Counted from the stretch's first letter, positions 27,698 to 36,429 are shown. The stretch: 64,000 nt of DNA from Nocardioidaceae bacterium (GCA_018672315.1 CP076053.1:2095827-2159826), one strand, 5' to 3'. Made by a program: numbers and translations. Notes: generated from the letters alone by a model not told the origin.

Positions 27698-28921
27698 GTG
27701 AGCATCACGAGCAAGCCCGTCAGCGCCCCCGCCGTCTCGCACGCCTTCGCCCTGCCCCGTGAGCTGGAGGACTTCCGCCTGAGCGTGCGGGAGTTCGCGC
27801 AGTCACGCATCGCACCCCACGCGGCACAGTGGGACCGGGACCACCATTTCCCCACCGACGTGGTCCAGGCCATGGGCGAGTTGGGGCTGATGGGGCTGAC
27901 CGCGCCGGAGGAGTACGGCGGGGCCGGCATGACCGGGGAGGACGGTGCCTTCACCTCGCTGTGCCTGGCGATCGAGGAGATCGGCCGGGTCGACCAGTCG
28001 ATGGGCATCACCCTGCAGGCCGCCGTGGGCCTCGGCATCAACCCGATCCTCACCTACGGCACCTCGGCGCAGAAGGAGCGGTGGCTCCCCGACCTCGTCG
28101 CGGGACGCACGCTCGCCGGCTTCGGGCTGACCGAGCCGCACGCGGGCTCCGACGCAGGGTCGACGCGTACGCGAGCGAGGCTCGACGGGGACGAGTGGGT
28201 CGTGGACGGGGCGAAGCAGTTCATCACCAACTCGGGCTCGTCGATCACCTCGCTGGTGACGGTGACCGCGCGCACCGGGGAACGGGAGGACGGTCGCCCC
28301 GAGATCAGCTCGGTCATGGTGCCGGCCGGCACGCCCGGGTTCGTCGCCGAGCCGGCGTACGACAAGCTCGGCTGGCACGCCTCGGACACCCACCCGCTGA
28401 CCTTCGACGGCGCGAGGGTGCCGGCCGACCATCTCCTCGGGGAGCGGGGTCGCGGGTACGCGCAGTTCCTCGCCACCCTCGACGACGGCCGTGTCGCCAT
28501 CTCGGCGTTGTCGGTGGGGCTCATCACGGCGTGTCTCGAGGCGTGTGTGGCGTACGCGGGGGAGCGCACCACCTTCGGCGTGCCCATCGGCCGCAAGCAG
28601 GGCGTGGCGTTCCAGGTCGCCGACCTGCAGGTGATGCTCGACGCCTCACGGATGCTGACCTACCGCGCGGCCGCGCTGAAGGACGCGGGCGCACCGATGG
28701 CGGAGTTCAAGCAGGCGGCGAGCGTCGCCAAGGTGTACGCCACCGAGTCCGCCGTGACCGCGACCCGGATCGCGACGCAGGTGTTCGGCGGCTACGGCTT
28801 CATGGAGGAGTACCCGGTCGCCCGCTTCTACCGCGACGCGAAGGTGCTCGAGATCGGAGAGGGCACCAGCGAGGTGCAGCGCATGCTGATCGCCCGCGGG
28901 CTGGGCCTGCCGGTCGAGTGA
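27698..28921 (+). CDS. Acyl-CoA dehydrogenase
   Basis: An FAD enzyme that introduces the 2,3 double bond in acyl-CoA, with electrons passing to ETF. The 407-residue protein has the acyl-CoA dehydrogenase signatures GFGLTEPHAGSDAGSTRTRA and QVFGGYGFMEEYPVARFYRDA, and the catalytic glutamate in IGEGTSEVQR at about 388. The preceding residue is Gly where Tyr is usual. It resembles FadE25, whose gene lies near the same carboxylase genes in mycobacteria (Rv3274c). Chain-length preference is not readable. Divergent from accA3. Confidence 0.9.
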   Translation: MSITSKPVSAPAVSHAFALPRELEDFRLSVREFAQSRIAPHAAQWDRDHHFPTDVVQAMGELGLMGLTAPEEYGGAGMTGEDGAFTSLCLAIEEIGRVDQSMGITLQAAVGLGINPILTYGTSAQKERWLPDLVAGRTLAGFGLTEPHAGSDAGSTRTRARLDGDEWVVDGAKQFITNSGSSITSLVTVTARTGEREDGRPEISSVMVPAGTPGFVAEPAYDKLGWHASDTHPLTFDGARVPADHLLGERGRGYAQFLATLDDGRVAISALSVGLITACLEACVAYAGERTTFGVPIGRKQGVAFQVADLQVMLDASRMLTYRAAALKDAGAPMAEFKQAASVAKVYATESAVTATRIATQVFGGYGFMEEYPVARFYRDAKVLEIGEGTSEVQRMLIARGLGLPVE

Positions 28922-28949
28922 CCCACCCGCATGTAACCCCATGTTCTGG

Positions 28950-28983
28950 CTGCTCCGCAGTTCACCGGCGCCGCGCGGAGCAG
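28950..28983 (+). terminator. Weak inverted repeat after the acyl-CoA dehydrogenase gene
   Basis: ctgctccgc pairs with gcggagcag over a 16-base loop, 28 bases after the stop. It could be a terminator, but the loop is long. Confidence 0.35.
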
Positions 28984-28985
28984 CA

Positions 28986-29006
28986 CCTCAAACGTTTTAG
29001 ATGAGG
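28986..29006. promoter_or_regulatory. Inverted repeat with AAACGTTT core in the rhodanese promoter
   Basis: CCTCA and TGAGG flank an AT-rich centre containing the palindrome AAACGTTT. The site covers the expected -35 position for the TAGCCT -10 element just before the rhodanese gene, so it could be an operator. Confidence 0.35.
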
Positions 29007-29011
29007 CGGGC

Positions 29012-29017
29012 TAGCCT
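29012..29017 (+). promoter_or_regulatory. Candidate -10 of the rhodanese gene (leaderless)
   Basis: TAGCCT ends six bases before the ATG, with no Shine-Dalgarno. Confidence 0.5.
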
Positions 29018-29023
29018 CGGCGC

Positions 29024-29419
29024 ATGCGTCGACGTACGTCAGCCCTGCTCGCCACCCTCTGTCTCGCGCTCACCCCGGCCCTCGCCGCGTGCGGAGGCGA
29101 GAGCGCGCAGGAGATCGCACCGGCCGACGCCCTGGTCTTCATCGAGCAGAACGCCGAGGCGGTCGTGCTCGACGTGCGTACGCCGCAGGAGTTCGCCGCC
29201 GGCCACCTGCCGGACGCCGTCAACGTCAGCCTCGCCGACGACTTCGAGGAGCAGATCGCCGACCTCGACCAGGACGCGACGTACGTCGTCTACTGCACGA
29301 CCGGCGTGCGCTCGGCCGAGGCGAGCTCGATCATGGTCGAGCAGGGGTTCACCGCCGTCGTCGACGCCGGGGGCATCGAGCAGCTGCAGGACGCCGGCGC
29401 CGACGTCGTCACCGACTGA
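29024..29419 (+). CDS. Rhodanese-domain lipoprotein
   Basis: A 131-residue exported lipoprotein with one rhodanese domain. The signal peptide ends at the lipobox LAAC with Cys23. The domain has VVLDVRTPQEFAAGHLPDAV and the active loop CTTGVRSAE with Cys91, so the sulfur-accepting cysteine is intact. Acting outside the membrane it may handle thiosulfate, sulfane sulfur or thiol redox. In mycobacteria the two-domain sseA is near the carboxylase genes; this is a different, shorter, exported type. Confidence 0.88.
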   Translation: MRRRTSALLATLCLALTPALAACGGESAQEIAPADALVFIEQNAEAVVLDVRTPQEFAAGHLPDAVNVSLADDFEEQIADLDQDATYVVYCTTGVRSAEASSIMVEQGFTAVVDAGGIEQLQDAGADVVTD

Positions 29420-29425
29420 GGCCGC

Positions 29426-30640
29426 TCACGTGTCCTCGGGCTCCCGGTGCAGGGTCTCGGGCGCAGCCAGCCACGGCAGCACCGCGAGCGCGCTGATGAT
29501 CGCCACGGTGGAGAAGCCCCAGCCGTAGCCGGCGGCGTCCACGACGAGCCCGACGAGGATCGGTCCGAGGATCGCGCCCGCGTCCTGGGACATCTGGAAC
29601 GTGCTCAGCACCGTGCCGCCGGAGCGCTCGTTGCCGATCACGTCGGCGACGGCGGCCTGCTGTCCCGGGTTGACCAGGCCCGCGCCGACACCGGACACGA
29701 CCGACAGCACCAGCAGCAGCCACAGGCTGTCGGCGAGCCCGATCACGCCGAGACCGACGGCGGTGATGCCGAGTCCCACGATCACCAGCGGCTTGCGCCC
29801 GACGCTGTCCGTCAACCGACCCGCCACCTGCAACGTGGCCGCGGTCGCGGCCGCCGCGACCGCGAGCACCACGCCCGCGACCCACGGCTCGTTCCTCACC
29901 GCGATCGCGAGCTGGGGCAGGACGGCGACGCGGACGCCGAAGTTGCACCACCCGTTCGCGAACGCGCTCGCGAGGCAGGCGAGATAGGTGCGGTGGCCGA
30001 GAGCCTCCCGCACGGTCATCGGCGGGTGCGTGGAGCGGTCGGGAGCCGCCCGCAGCCGCGCACCGCGGAGCCCGTACGCCACGGCGGAGGCCGCCAGCAC
30101 CAGCATGGCCGCGTACACGACGAACGGCACCCGCAGCCCGAAGCCGGCGAGCAGCCCGCCGAGCACCGGGCCGACCATGCCGCCGACGAGGAACGAGGAG
30201 GCGTAGTAGGAGGTCACCCGCCCCCGGATCGTGGGCGGCGCGAGGCGCACCAGCAGGGCCATCGCCGAGACCGTGAACATCGTCGACCCCACCCCGCCGA
30301 GGCCGCGGTAGATCAGCAGCTCGGTGTAGGACTGAGCGAACGCCGTCGCGAGCGAGGAGGCCGCCACGACCAGCAGCCCGGTGAGGTAGACCGGGCGCTC
30401 GCTGAACTTCGAGACCAGCGCGCCACCTGCGGGGGCGAAGACCAGCCGGAAGAAGGCGAAGGCGCTGACGACGGTCGAGGCGGCGGCCACCCCGACGTCG
30501 AACGAGCGGGCGTACGCGGGGAGCACCGGGCTGACCAGCCCGAACCCGATCGCGATCAGGAAGGCCGAGACGACCAGCACCCAGATCTCGCTGGGCACGT
30601 CCGGTCGCGTCGCGGCGCCCTGGGGACGGGTGGTGGTCAC
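29426..30640 (-). CDS. MFS transporter
   Basis: A 404-residue major facilitator with about 12 membrane helices. The A-like motif between helices 2 and 3 (ALVSKFSERPVYLTGLLV) and the middle one (GRLTDSVGRKPLVIVGLG) are recognisable. Proline/glycine motif C occurs as GGMVGPVLGGLLAG. It most resembles drug or metabolite exporters of the 12-helix class. The substrate is unknown. The GTG start lies seven bases after the maf stop, so it is probably the last gene of the accD-accE-maf unit. Confidence 0.85.
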   Translation of the reverse strand: MTTTRPQGAATRPDVPSEIWVLVVSAFLIAIGFGLVSPVLPAYARSFDVGVAAASTVVSAFAFFRLVFAPAGGALVSKFSERPVYLTGLLVVAASSLATAFAQSYTELLIYRGLGGVGSTMFTVSAMALLVRLAPPTIRGRVTSYYASSFLVGGMVGPVLGGLLAGFGLRVPFVVYAAMLVLAASAVAYGLRGARLRAAPDRSTHPPMTVREALGHRTYLACLASAFANGWCNFGVRVAVLPQLAIAVRNEPWVAGVVLAVAAAATAATLQVAGRLTDSVGRKPLVIVGLGITAVGLGVIGLADSLWLLLVLSVVSGVGAGLVNPGQQAAVADVIGNERSGGTVLSTFQMSQDAGAILGPILVGLVVDAAGYGWGFSTVAIISALAVLPWLAAPETLHREPEDT

Positions 30641-30647
30641 CCCTGCA

Positions 30648-31289
30648 TCATGCGTCCGGGCCGGTGACGGGGTCGGCGGACCACAGGTCCGTCCAGGCGA
30701 CGTCGACCTCGGCGAGCATCAGTCGGAGGGTCGGCAGGCTGAGACCGACGACGTTGTGGGGGTCGCCCTCCACGCCGGTGACGAACGCCCCGCCCAGGCC
30801 GTCGAGGGTGAAGGCCCCCGCGACCAGCAGCGGTTCGCCGGTCGCGACGTACGCGTCGATCTCGGCGTCGGTGACGTCGGCGAAGTGCACCACGGTGTCG
30901 ACGGCGCGCACGACCTCACGGCCATCCGCGCCGACCGTGAGGCAGTGCCCGGAGTGCAGGACGCCCTTCCGTCCGCGCATGAGGCGCCAGCGCTCGCGGG
31001 CGGTGGCCTCGTCGTGGGGCTTGCCGTAGATGTGGCCGTCGAGCTCGAGCACCGAGTCGCAGCCGAGCACGAGCAGACGCCCGGGGTCCGGCTCGTCCTC
31101 GAGCAGCCGGGCGTGGACCGCGCGCGACTTCAGCGTGGCCAGCGTCGTCGCGAGCGCCGCCGGGCTGACGGCCTCGACCACGGACTCGTCCACGCCGGAC
31201 ACCACGACCTCGGGCTCCACGCCCGCACTGCGCAGCGTCGCGAGACGTGCCGGCGACTGCGAGGCGAGCACCAGCCGCGGCGAGGTCAC
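30648..31289 (-). CDS. maf: Maf family nucleotide pyrophosphatase
   Basis: A house-cleaning pyrophosphatase for modified dTTP/UTP or CTP. The 213-residue protein starts PRLVLASQSPARLATLRSAG and holds SGVDES, VLGCDSVLELDGHIYGKP and GRKGVLHSGHCL. The C-terminal part DGLGGAFVTGVEGDPHNVVGLSL is the family's conserved loop. The GTG start overlaps the stop of accE by three bases (GTGA). Same order as Rv3280-Rv3282. Confidence 0.93.
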   Translation of the reverse strand: MTSPRLVLASQSPARLATLRSAGVEPEVVVSGVDESVVEAVSPAALATTLATLKSRAVHARLLEDEPDPGRLLVLGCDSVLELDGHIYGKPHDEATARERWRLMRGRKGVLHSGHCLTVGADGREVVRAVDTVVHFADVTDAEIDAYVATGEPLLVAGAFTLDGLGGAFVTGVEGDPHNVVGLSLPTLRLMLAEVDVAWTDLWSADPVTGPDA

Positions 31290-31528
31290 CGCGGCAGGCC
31301 GCTCGAGCGCCAGGCGCCCCGGGTGCCCGCGACGTCGCTGAACCGCGTCGGCACGACCGTGCGGCGTACGGCCCGGTGCGGGGCCCGCCACTCAGCGATC
31401 GGCGCGGGAGCCGCCGGGGTGCCGCCGCCCATCGAGGAGAAGACCGCGACGAGCGCGGCGATCTCCTCCGGCGTCGCGTCGGGGGAGACGACACGCAGGA
31501 GGGGCTGCTGCGGGGCTTCCTCGGTCAT
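31286..31528 (-). CDS. accE: Acyl-CoA carboxylase epsilon subunit AccE
   Basis: An 80-residue protein thought to stabilise the AccA3-AccD complex. The N-terminal part PLLRVVSPDATPEEIAALVAVFSSMGGG is the typical epsilon motif (R-V-V-x-G/S-x-A-x-x-E-E-x-A-A-L). The rest is the tryptophan/arginine-rich tail (AEWRAPHRAVRR, GAWRSSGLPR) found in actinobacterial AccE proteins. The position between accD and maf confirms the call. GGAG lies upstream of the ATG. Confidence 0.88.
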   Translation of the reverse strand: MTEEAPQQPLLRVVSPDATPEEIAALVAVFSSMGGGTPAAPAPIAEWRAPHRAVRRTVVPTRFSDVAGTRGAWRSSGLPR

Positions 31529-31542
31529 GTCGGTCTCCTCGC

Positions 31543-33150
31543 TCACAGCGGGATGTTGCCGTGCTTCTTCGGCGGCAGCGTCTCGCGCTTGTTCTTCAGC
31601 AGGCGCAGTGCCTTGACGATCTCGGCGCGGGTCTCGCTCGGCTGGATCACGGCGTCGACGTAGCCGCGCTCGGCCGCGATGTAGGGGTTGGCGAGCGTCT
31701 GCTCGTACTCGTCCATGAGCTCCGCACGGCGCTCGTCGGGGTTGTCCGAGCTCGCCAGCTCCTTGCGGTACAGGATGTTGACCGCGCCCTGGGCCCCGAC
31801 CACCGCGATCTGCGCGGTCGGCCAGGCGAAGCTGATGTCGGAGCCGAGGTGCTTGGACCCCATGACGACGTACGCGCCGCCGTAGCCCTTGCGGGTCACG
31901 ACCGTGACCAGCGGGACCGTGGCCTCGGCGTAGGCGTAGATCAGCTTGGCGCCGCGGCGGATGATGCCGTCCCACTCCTGGTCGGTGCCCGGCAGGAAGC
32001 CCGGCACGTCGACCAGCGTCACGACCGGCAGGTTGAAGGCGTCGCAGAAGCGTACGAAGCGGGCCGCCTTCTCCGAGGCGTCGATGTCGAGCGTGCCCGC
32101 CAGCTGCATCGGCTGGTTCGCCACGACGCCGAGGGGACGGCCCTCGACGCGGCCGAAGCCGATGATCATGTTGGGGGCGAAGAGGCCCTGCACCTCGAGG
32201 AAGTCCTCGTCGTCGACGATCGCCTCGATCACGGTGTGCATGTCGTACGGCTGGTTGGCGCCGTCGGGCACCAGGGTGTCCAGCGCCAGGTCGGTCTCGG
32301 ACGGCTCCAGCTCGGCCGGGTCGTCGTAGGCCGGGGGCTCGTCGAGGTTGTTGCTCGGCATGAACGACAGCAGGCCGCGCACGTACTCGAAGGCGTCCTC
32401 CTCGTCGGAGGCCATGTAGTGCGCGTTGCCCGACTTGGTGTTGTGCGTACGCGCGCCGCCGAGCTCCTCCATCGAGACGTCCTCGCCGGTGACGGTCTTG
32501 ATGATGTCGGGGCCGGTGATGAACATCGCCGAGGTCTGGTCGACCATCACGGTGAAGTCGGTGACGGCGGGGGAGTAGACGTGCCCGCCGGCGCAGTTGC
32601 CGAGGATCATCGAGATCTGCGGCACGACACCGGAGGCGTGCACGTTGCGCTGGAAGATCTCGCCGTACATGCCCAGGGAGACCACGCCCTCCTGGATGCG
32701 TGCGCCGGCGCCCTCGTTGATGCCCACGACGGGCGAGCCGGTCTTCATCGCCAGGTCCATGACCTTGATGATCTTCTCGCCGTAGACCTCACCGAGGGCG
32801 CCGCCGAAGACCGAGAAGTCCTGGCTGAAGACGCAGACCTGGCGGCCGTCGACGGTGCCGTAGCCGGTGATGACGCCGTCGCCGAAGGGCCGCTTCTCCT
32901 CGAGCCCGAAGTTCGTCGACCGGTGCCGGCTCAGGGCGTCGAGCTCGACGAAGGAACCCTCGTCGAAGAGCATCTCGATGCGCTCGCGGGCCGTGTTGCG
33001 ACCCTTCGCGTGCTGGCGCTCCTTCGCCTTCTCCTCCTGGCTGGAGGTGGCCTCCTCCACGCGGCGCTGCGCCTCGGCGAGCTTGCCCGCCGTGGTGTGG
33101 AGATCGAGGTCGCTGGGGACCTCGATGCCTTCGGACGACATCTCGCTCAC
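31543..33150 (-). CDS. accD: Acyl-CoA carboxylase beta subunit (carboxyltransferase), AccD5/PccB-type
   Basis: Transfers the carboxyl group from biotin to acyl-CoA, most likely propionyl- and/or acetyl-CoA. The 535-residue protein has the N-terminal [16 protein letters not shown] helix, [11 protein letters not shown]-like [20 protein letters not shown], the acyl-CoA site [32 protein letters not shown] and the biotin-side [24 protein letters not shown] with [14 protein letters not shown]. The GTG start has AGGAG seven bases upstream; a longer frame starting inside the birA promoter is unlikely. Matches Rv3280 in context. Confidence 0.94.
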   Translation of the reverse strand: MSEMSSEGIEVPSDLDLHTTAGKLAEAQRRVEEATSSQEEKAKERQHAKGRNTARERIEMLFDEGSFVELDALSRHRSTNFGLEEKRPFGDGVITGYGTVDGRQVCVFSQDFSVFGGALGEVYGEKIIKVMDLAMKTGSPVVGINEGAGARIQEGVVSLGMYGEIFQRNVHASGVVPQISMILGNCAGGHVYSPAVTDFTVMVDQTSAMFITGPDIIKTVTGEDVSMEELGGARTHNTKSGNAHYMASDEEDAFEYVRGLLSFMPSNNLDEPPAYDDPAELEPSETDLALDTLVPDGANQPYDMHTVIEAIVDDEDFLEVQGLFAPNMIIGFGRVEGRPLGVVANQPMQLAGTLDIDASEKAARFVRFCDAFNLPVVTLVDVPGFLPGTDQEWDGIIRRGAKLIYAYAEATVPLVTVVTRKGYGGAYVVMGSKHLGSDISFAWPTAQIAVVGAQGAVNILYRKELASSDNPDERRAELMDEYEQTLANPYIAAERGYVDAVIQPSETRAEIVKALRLLKNKRETLPPKKHGNIPL

Positions 33151-33234
33151 GGATGGCTCCTGTGCTCGGGTGCTCGGGTGCTCGGCTGCCGACGGGGTGC
33201 TGCACGGCGGCGTGTCGGCGGTCAATCTAGTGCC

Positions 33235-33240
33235 TAGGGT
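33235..33240 (+). promoter_or_regulatory. Candidate -10 of birA (leaderless)
   Basis: TAGGGT ends seven bases before the ATG of birA and no ribosome site is present. Confidence 0.55.
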
Positions 33241-33247
33241 CGGCGGC

Positions 33248-34108
33248 ATGTCCCACAGCCCACCCCCACGAGAGCAGGGTCACGCACGCCCCGAGCCCGC
33301 GGCCGGACCGGACCCCTCCGCCATCGAGGGGCCCTGGCAGGTCACCGTCCGCGAGCAGGTCGCCTCGACCAACTCCGAGGCCCGCGCGCTCGCGGCCCAG
33401 GGCGCCTCCCACCTCACCGTCGTGACGACCACGAACCAGACGGCCGGCCGCGGTCGGCTCACGCGCGCCTGGGTCACACCGCCGGGTGCGGCGCTGAGCA
33501 CCTCGGTCGTGCTCGTGCCCCCGGACCGGGTCCCGGCGCAGCGATGGCCCTGGCTTTCGCTGCTGACCGGGTTGGCGGTGCACGACGCGCTCGAGGTGCT
33601 GGGCGTACGCGCGGGGCTGAAGTGGCCCAACGACGTGCTCGTCGAGGACCGCAAGATCTGCGGGATCCTGGTGGAGCGGGTCGACCGCACCGGTCTGCCT
33701 CCCGCGGCGGTCGTCGGCGTCGGTCTGAACACCGCCGCGGGGCCGGGTGACCTGCCCCCCACCGGCACGTCGCTGCGGCTGCTGGGCGCGCCCACGGACC
33801 CGACCACCGTCCTGTCGACGCTGCTCGCGGCCCTGCTGGGCCGCTACGAGGCCTGGTTGGCAGCCGGCGCGGACCCGGCGGGCGGCGACGGGGCGCTGCT
33901 CGCGGACTACCGGGCGGCGTCGACCACGATCGACACCGACGTACGCGTGCACCTGCCGAGGGACGCCGTGCTCGAGGGGCGATGCGTCGACGTCGACGCC
34001 GCGGGCCACCTGGTGGTGGAGGTCGAGGGGCGTCGCCACCAGCTCGGGGTGGGCGACGTCGTGCACGTACGCGCCGGGGGAGCCGCGGGAAGCCGCCCGG
34101 TCGACTGA
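33248..34108 (+). CDS. birA: Biotin-[acetyl-CoA-carboxylase] ligase BirA
   Basis: Attaches biotin to the carrier lysine of AccA3-type proteins. The 286-residue protein contains [11 protein letters not shown], the biotinyl-AMP loop [10 protein letters not shown] (GRGR 67-70), [19 protein letters not shown] (KWPNDV 125-130), [10 protein letters not shown] and a C-terminal SH3-like part. It lacks the DNA-binding domain of E. coli BirA, so it is a group I ligase without repressor function. It is divergent from the carboxylase genes. Confidence 0.95.
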   Translation: MSHSPPPREQGHARPEPAAGPDPSAIEGPWQVTVREQVASTNSEARALAAQGASHLTVVTTTNQTAGRGRLTRAWVTPPGAALSTSVVLVPPDRVPAQRWPWLSLLTGLAVHDALEVLGVRAGLKWPNDVLVEDRKICGILVERVDRTGLPPAAVVGVGLNTAAGPGDLPPTGTSLRLLGAPTDPTTVLSTLLAALLGRYEAWLAAGADPAGGDGALLADYRAASTTIDTDVRVHLPRDAVLEGRCVDVDAAGHLVVEVEGRRHQLGVGDVVHVRAGGAAGSRPVD

Positions 34109-34158
34109 GCGGCACCACGCGTGGTCGCCGTCGCCCACGAGGAGGCCGGTGACCTGGC

Positions 34159-34689
34159 ATGATCGACGCTGTGCCTGGCGGTGACATCGACCTCGCGCCG
34201 GACGAGGACCTCGTCGTCCGGCTCCGTCGTCATCCCACGGCACTGATCGTCCCGCTGCTGGTCGTCGCGGCCGCGGCGATCCCCGCAGGCGTCGTCGCGA
34301 GCTTCGTGCCCGACCCGGCGCGCGGGCCCTTGACGGTGATGGCGTGGCTGCTCGCCGCCGTGGCGGTGCTGTGGTGGGCCGTACGCCCGGCGGCCGACGC
34401 GCTCACCGCCCACCACGGGCTGACCAACAGGCGCCTGGTGCTGCACCAGGGGATCGTGTCGCGGCGCGGGTCGACCCGTCCCCGTCTGGACATCCCGCTC
34501 ACCGAGGTCGAGGCCGTGGCGGTGGAGGACACGCTCTTCGGTCGCGTCGTCGGTGTCGGCACCCTGGTCGTCCACCGCGCCGGTGCCCCGCCGGTGCGTC
34601 TGCGCGACGTGCCCGACGCGGGCCGGCTGCAGGTGCTCGTCGAGGACCTCGCGGACGCCGCGCACGTCGCAGACCGGGACGGGTCGTGA
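34159..34689 (+). CDS. Membrane protein with bacterial PH domain (bPH2/DUF304)
   Basis: A 176-residue protein with two membrane helices near the N terminus (TALIVPLLVVAAAAIPAGV and LTVMAWLLAAVAVLWWAV). A PH-like beta domain follows: LTNRRLVLHQGIVSRRGSTR, LDIPLTEVEAVAVEDTLFGR and GVGTLVVH. That is the wording of the bPH2 family, unknown in function. The gene corresponds in position to Rv3278c. Its TGA overlaps the GTG of the adenylate cyclase gene, so the two are coupled; a membrane anchor or sensor for the cyclase is conceivable but unproven. Confidence 0.82.
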   Translation: MIDAVPGGDIDLAPDEDLVVRLRRHPTALIVPLLVVAAAAIPAGVVASFVPDPARGPLTVMAWLLAAVAVLWWAVRPAADALTAHHGLTNRRLVLHQGIVSRRGSTRPRLDIPLTEVEAVAVEDTLFGRVVGVGTLVVHRAGAPPVRLRDVPDAGRLQVLVEDLADAAHVADRDGS

Positions 34690-35756
34690 CGGCCCGCGAG
34701 GTCGAGGCGGCGCGGCGGCGCCTCGAGGAGGCGATCCTGGGGGAGCCGCCCGAGCTCACCGCCGAGGAGGTCGCGGGCGGTGCCGGCATCACCATCGAGG
34801 AGGCACGGCGACTGTGGCGGGCGCTCGGGTTCGCCGACGCCCGCGACGAGCGCGCCTTCACCGAGTCCGACCTGCGGGCCGTCGCGCTGCTGATGAGCGC
34901 GGTCGACACCGAGGCGATCTCCTTCGACCTCGCGGTGCAGCTGACCCGCGCGGTCGGGCAGACGATCTCCAGGCTCGCCGACTGGCAGGTGACCGCACTG
35001 ACCTCACGCGTCGACGAGCTCGTGCCCGCCGACGCCGAGCCCGTCCAGGCCGAGGGTGAGTCGCTGGCGGGCGCCGACGTCGGCGTGGAGACGCCCTACC
35101 TGCAGCAGCGCATGCAGGCCGCCCTGGGGCTCGTGGACTCCGTCGGCGTCCCCTTCGAGACGCTGATCATCTACGCCTGGCGCCGACACCTGGCGGCCGC
35201 GCTGGCGCGGGTCGCGTCCACGGGCGTCCCGCCGGGTGCCGCCAACCGGGACGAGGACCCCCTCTCGGCCGACATGAGCGTCGGCTTCGCCGACCTGGTC
35301 GGCTTCACCGCCCGGTCCAACGAGATGAAGCAGCACGACATCGGTGACATGGTCGAGCGCTTCGAGAGCCGCTGCCACGACGTCGTGGCCGGCCAGGGCG
35401 GTCGGGTCGTGAAGACGCTGGGGGACTCGGTGCTCTTCGTCGCCGAGCAGCCCGCGGCCGCCGTCGAGATCGGTCTCGGCATCATCGAGGCGATCGGTGA
35501 GGACAGGCGCCTGCCGGACGTACGCGTCGGTGTCGCCACGGGCGGCATCGTGCTCCGGCTCGGTGACGTCTTTGGCCCCTCGGTGAACCTCGCCTCGCGG
35601 CTGATGACCGCCGCCCGCCGCAACCGACTGATCGTCGACCGAGCGACCTCCGACGCGCTCGACCCCAAGGCGTACGCCTCGCGCGGCCTGCCGAGCCGTG
35701 ACGTCCGTGGCTTCGGGGTCATGGAGCCCGTGGCCGTACGCCGCATCAGGGACTGA
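34686..35756 (+). CDS. Class III adenylate cyclase with N-terminal regulatory domain (Rv1264-like)
   Basis: Makes cAMP from ATP. The 356-residue protein has an N-terminal helical domain (about 1-185) containing a MerR-like helix-turn-helix stretch (ITIEEARRLWRALGFADARD). In Rv1264 the corresponding domain is pH-sensing and autoinhibitory. The catalytic domain is complete: metal aspartates Asp203 (SVGFADLVGFTARS) and Asp247 with substrate lysine Lys243 (VVKTLGDSVLFV), and transition-state Asn301 and Arg305 (GPSVNLASRLMTAAR). The GTG start overlaps the PH-protein stop. No membrane segment is seen, so any membrane tie would come from the PH protein. Confidence 0.9.
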   Translation: MTAREVEAARRRLEEAILGEPPELTAEEVAGGAGITIEEARRLWRALGFADARDERAFTESDLRAVALLMSAVDTEAISFDLAVQLTRAVGQTISRLADWQVTALTSRVDELVPADAEPVQAEGESLAGADVGVETPYLQQRMQAALGLVDSVGVPFETLIIYAWRRHLAAALARVASTGVPPGAANRDEDPLSADMSVGFADLVGFTARSNEMKQHDIGDMVERFESRCHDVVAGQGGRVVKTLGDSVLFVAEQPAAAVEIGLGIIEAIGEDRRLPDVRVGVATGGIVLRLGDVFGPSVNLASRLMTAARRNRLIVDRATSDALDPKAYASRGLPSRDVRGFGVMEPVAVRRIRD

Positions 35757-35809
35757 CGCCCCCGCCACGACCAGCCCCGGGGTGGGCCGCGGCGGTCGGA
35801 TGAGGGGTC

Positions 35810-35842
35810 GGGGTCTAGCCCCTGGCTACGGGGGTCTGGCCC
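35810..35842. promoter_or_regulatory. Direct repeats GGGGTCTRGCCC, 21 bases apart, upstream of the orphan wHTH gene
   Basis: ggggtctagccc and ggggtctggccc differ by one base and are spaced 21 bases start to start, two helical turns. They lie 60-95 bases before the start of an OmpR-type DNA-binding protein. Same-face direct repeats are how this protein class usually binds, so autoregulation is plausible. Confidence 0.4.
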
Positions 35843-35890
35843 GTCCGGGTGGTCTTGGGAGATTCTGCGTCCCGGTCCCGGCGGCGCTCC

Positions 35891-35896
35891 TAACTT
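35891..35896 (+). promoter_or_regulatory. Candidate -10 of the wHTH gene (leaderless)
   Basis: TAACTT, in a short AT-rich patch, ends seven bases before the ATG. No ribosome site is visible. Confidence 0.55.
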
Positions 35897-35903
35897 TCTT
35901 TAC

Positions 35904-36311
35904 ATGCTGACCATCCAGGACGTCACCGTCGACCCGACCTCCCGCCGCGCCTGGCGCGCCGGGGAGGAGATCCGCCTCGCCCGTAAGGAGTTCGACCTGC
36001 TGTACGCGGTCATCAGCCGCGCCGGCGAGGTCGTCACCCGCGAGAAGCTCATGAACGAGGTCTGGGAGACGACGTTCTGGACCTCGTGCAAGACGATCGA
36101 CGTGCACCTGGGCTGGCTGCGTCGCAAGCTCGGCGACGACCCCCGCAACCCCTCGCTGATCACGACGCTGCGCGGCCAGGGCCTGCGCTTCGAGCTCGAG
36201 GCGCCGCAGCGTGCCGCGGTGCCCGCGCAGCGCACCGCGGCCACGGCGCCCGCCGGGCTGCCGGCCCAGCGCTCGGAGTCCCCCGCGGTCGAGCGGGAGC
36301 GGGTCGCCTGA
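35904..36311 (+). CDS. Stand-alone OmpR/PhoB-type winged-helix DNA-binding protein
   Basis: A 135-residue protein that is essentially only the effector domain of an OmpR-type response regulator (about 1-95): LTIQDVTVDPTSRRAWRAGE, IRLARKEFDLLYAVISRAG, EVVTREKLMNEVWE and the recognition-helix region KTIDVHLGWLRRKLGDD with TLRGQGLRFEL. There is no receiver domain or phosphorylation site. The tail (about 96-135) is Ala/Pro/Arg-rich. It should bind DNA constitutively or be controlled by level, partner or modification. It stands alone between the cyclase and purK, with its own promoter and a terminator behind it. Confidence 0.87.
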   Translation: MLTIQDVTVDPTSRRAWRAGEEIRLARKEFDLLYAVISRAGEVVTREKLMNEVWETTFWTSCKTIDVHLGWLRRKLGDDPRNPSLITTLRGQGLRFELEAPQRAAVPAQRTAATAPAGLPAQRSESPAVERERVA

Positions 36312-36328
36312 CCACCTGATCTCCGCGT

Positions 36329-36351
36329 CGCCCGCGGCAGACCCGCGGGCG
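36329..36351 (+). terminator. Hairpin after the wHTH gene
   Basis: cgcccgcgg pairs with ccgcgggcg over a five-base loop, 17 bases after the stop. Confidence 0.6.
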
Positions 36352-36429
36352 CCTCGGACCGGGGACGGGCGGTGTCGTCACGCTCATCGGGGTCACGCGG
36401 CCACCACGTGGGAGGGGTGGCCGACGACC

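Noticed and set aside
33151-33249. Longer AccD start overlapping the birA promoter
   Set aside because: The extension reads as low-complexity sequence and the downstream GTG has a strong AGGAG ribosome site.
36404-36411. CCACGTGG as a purine-repressor site before purK
   Set aside because: Eight bases are too few in this GC-rich DNA and no known actinobacterial purine consensus matches.
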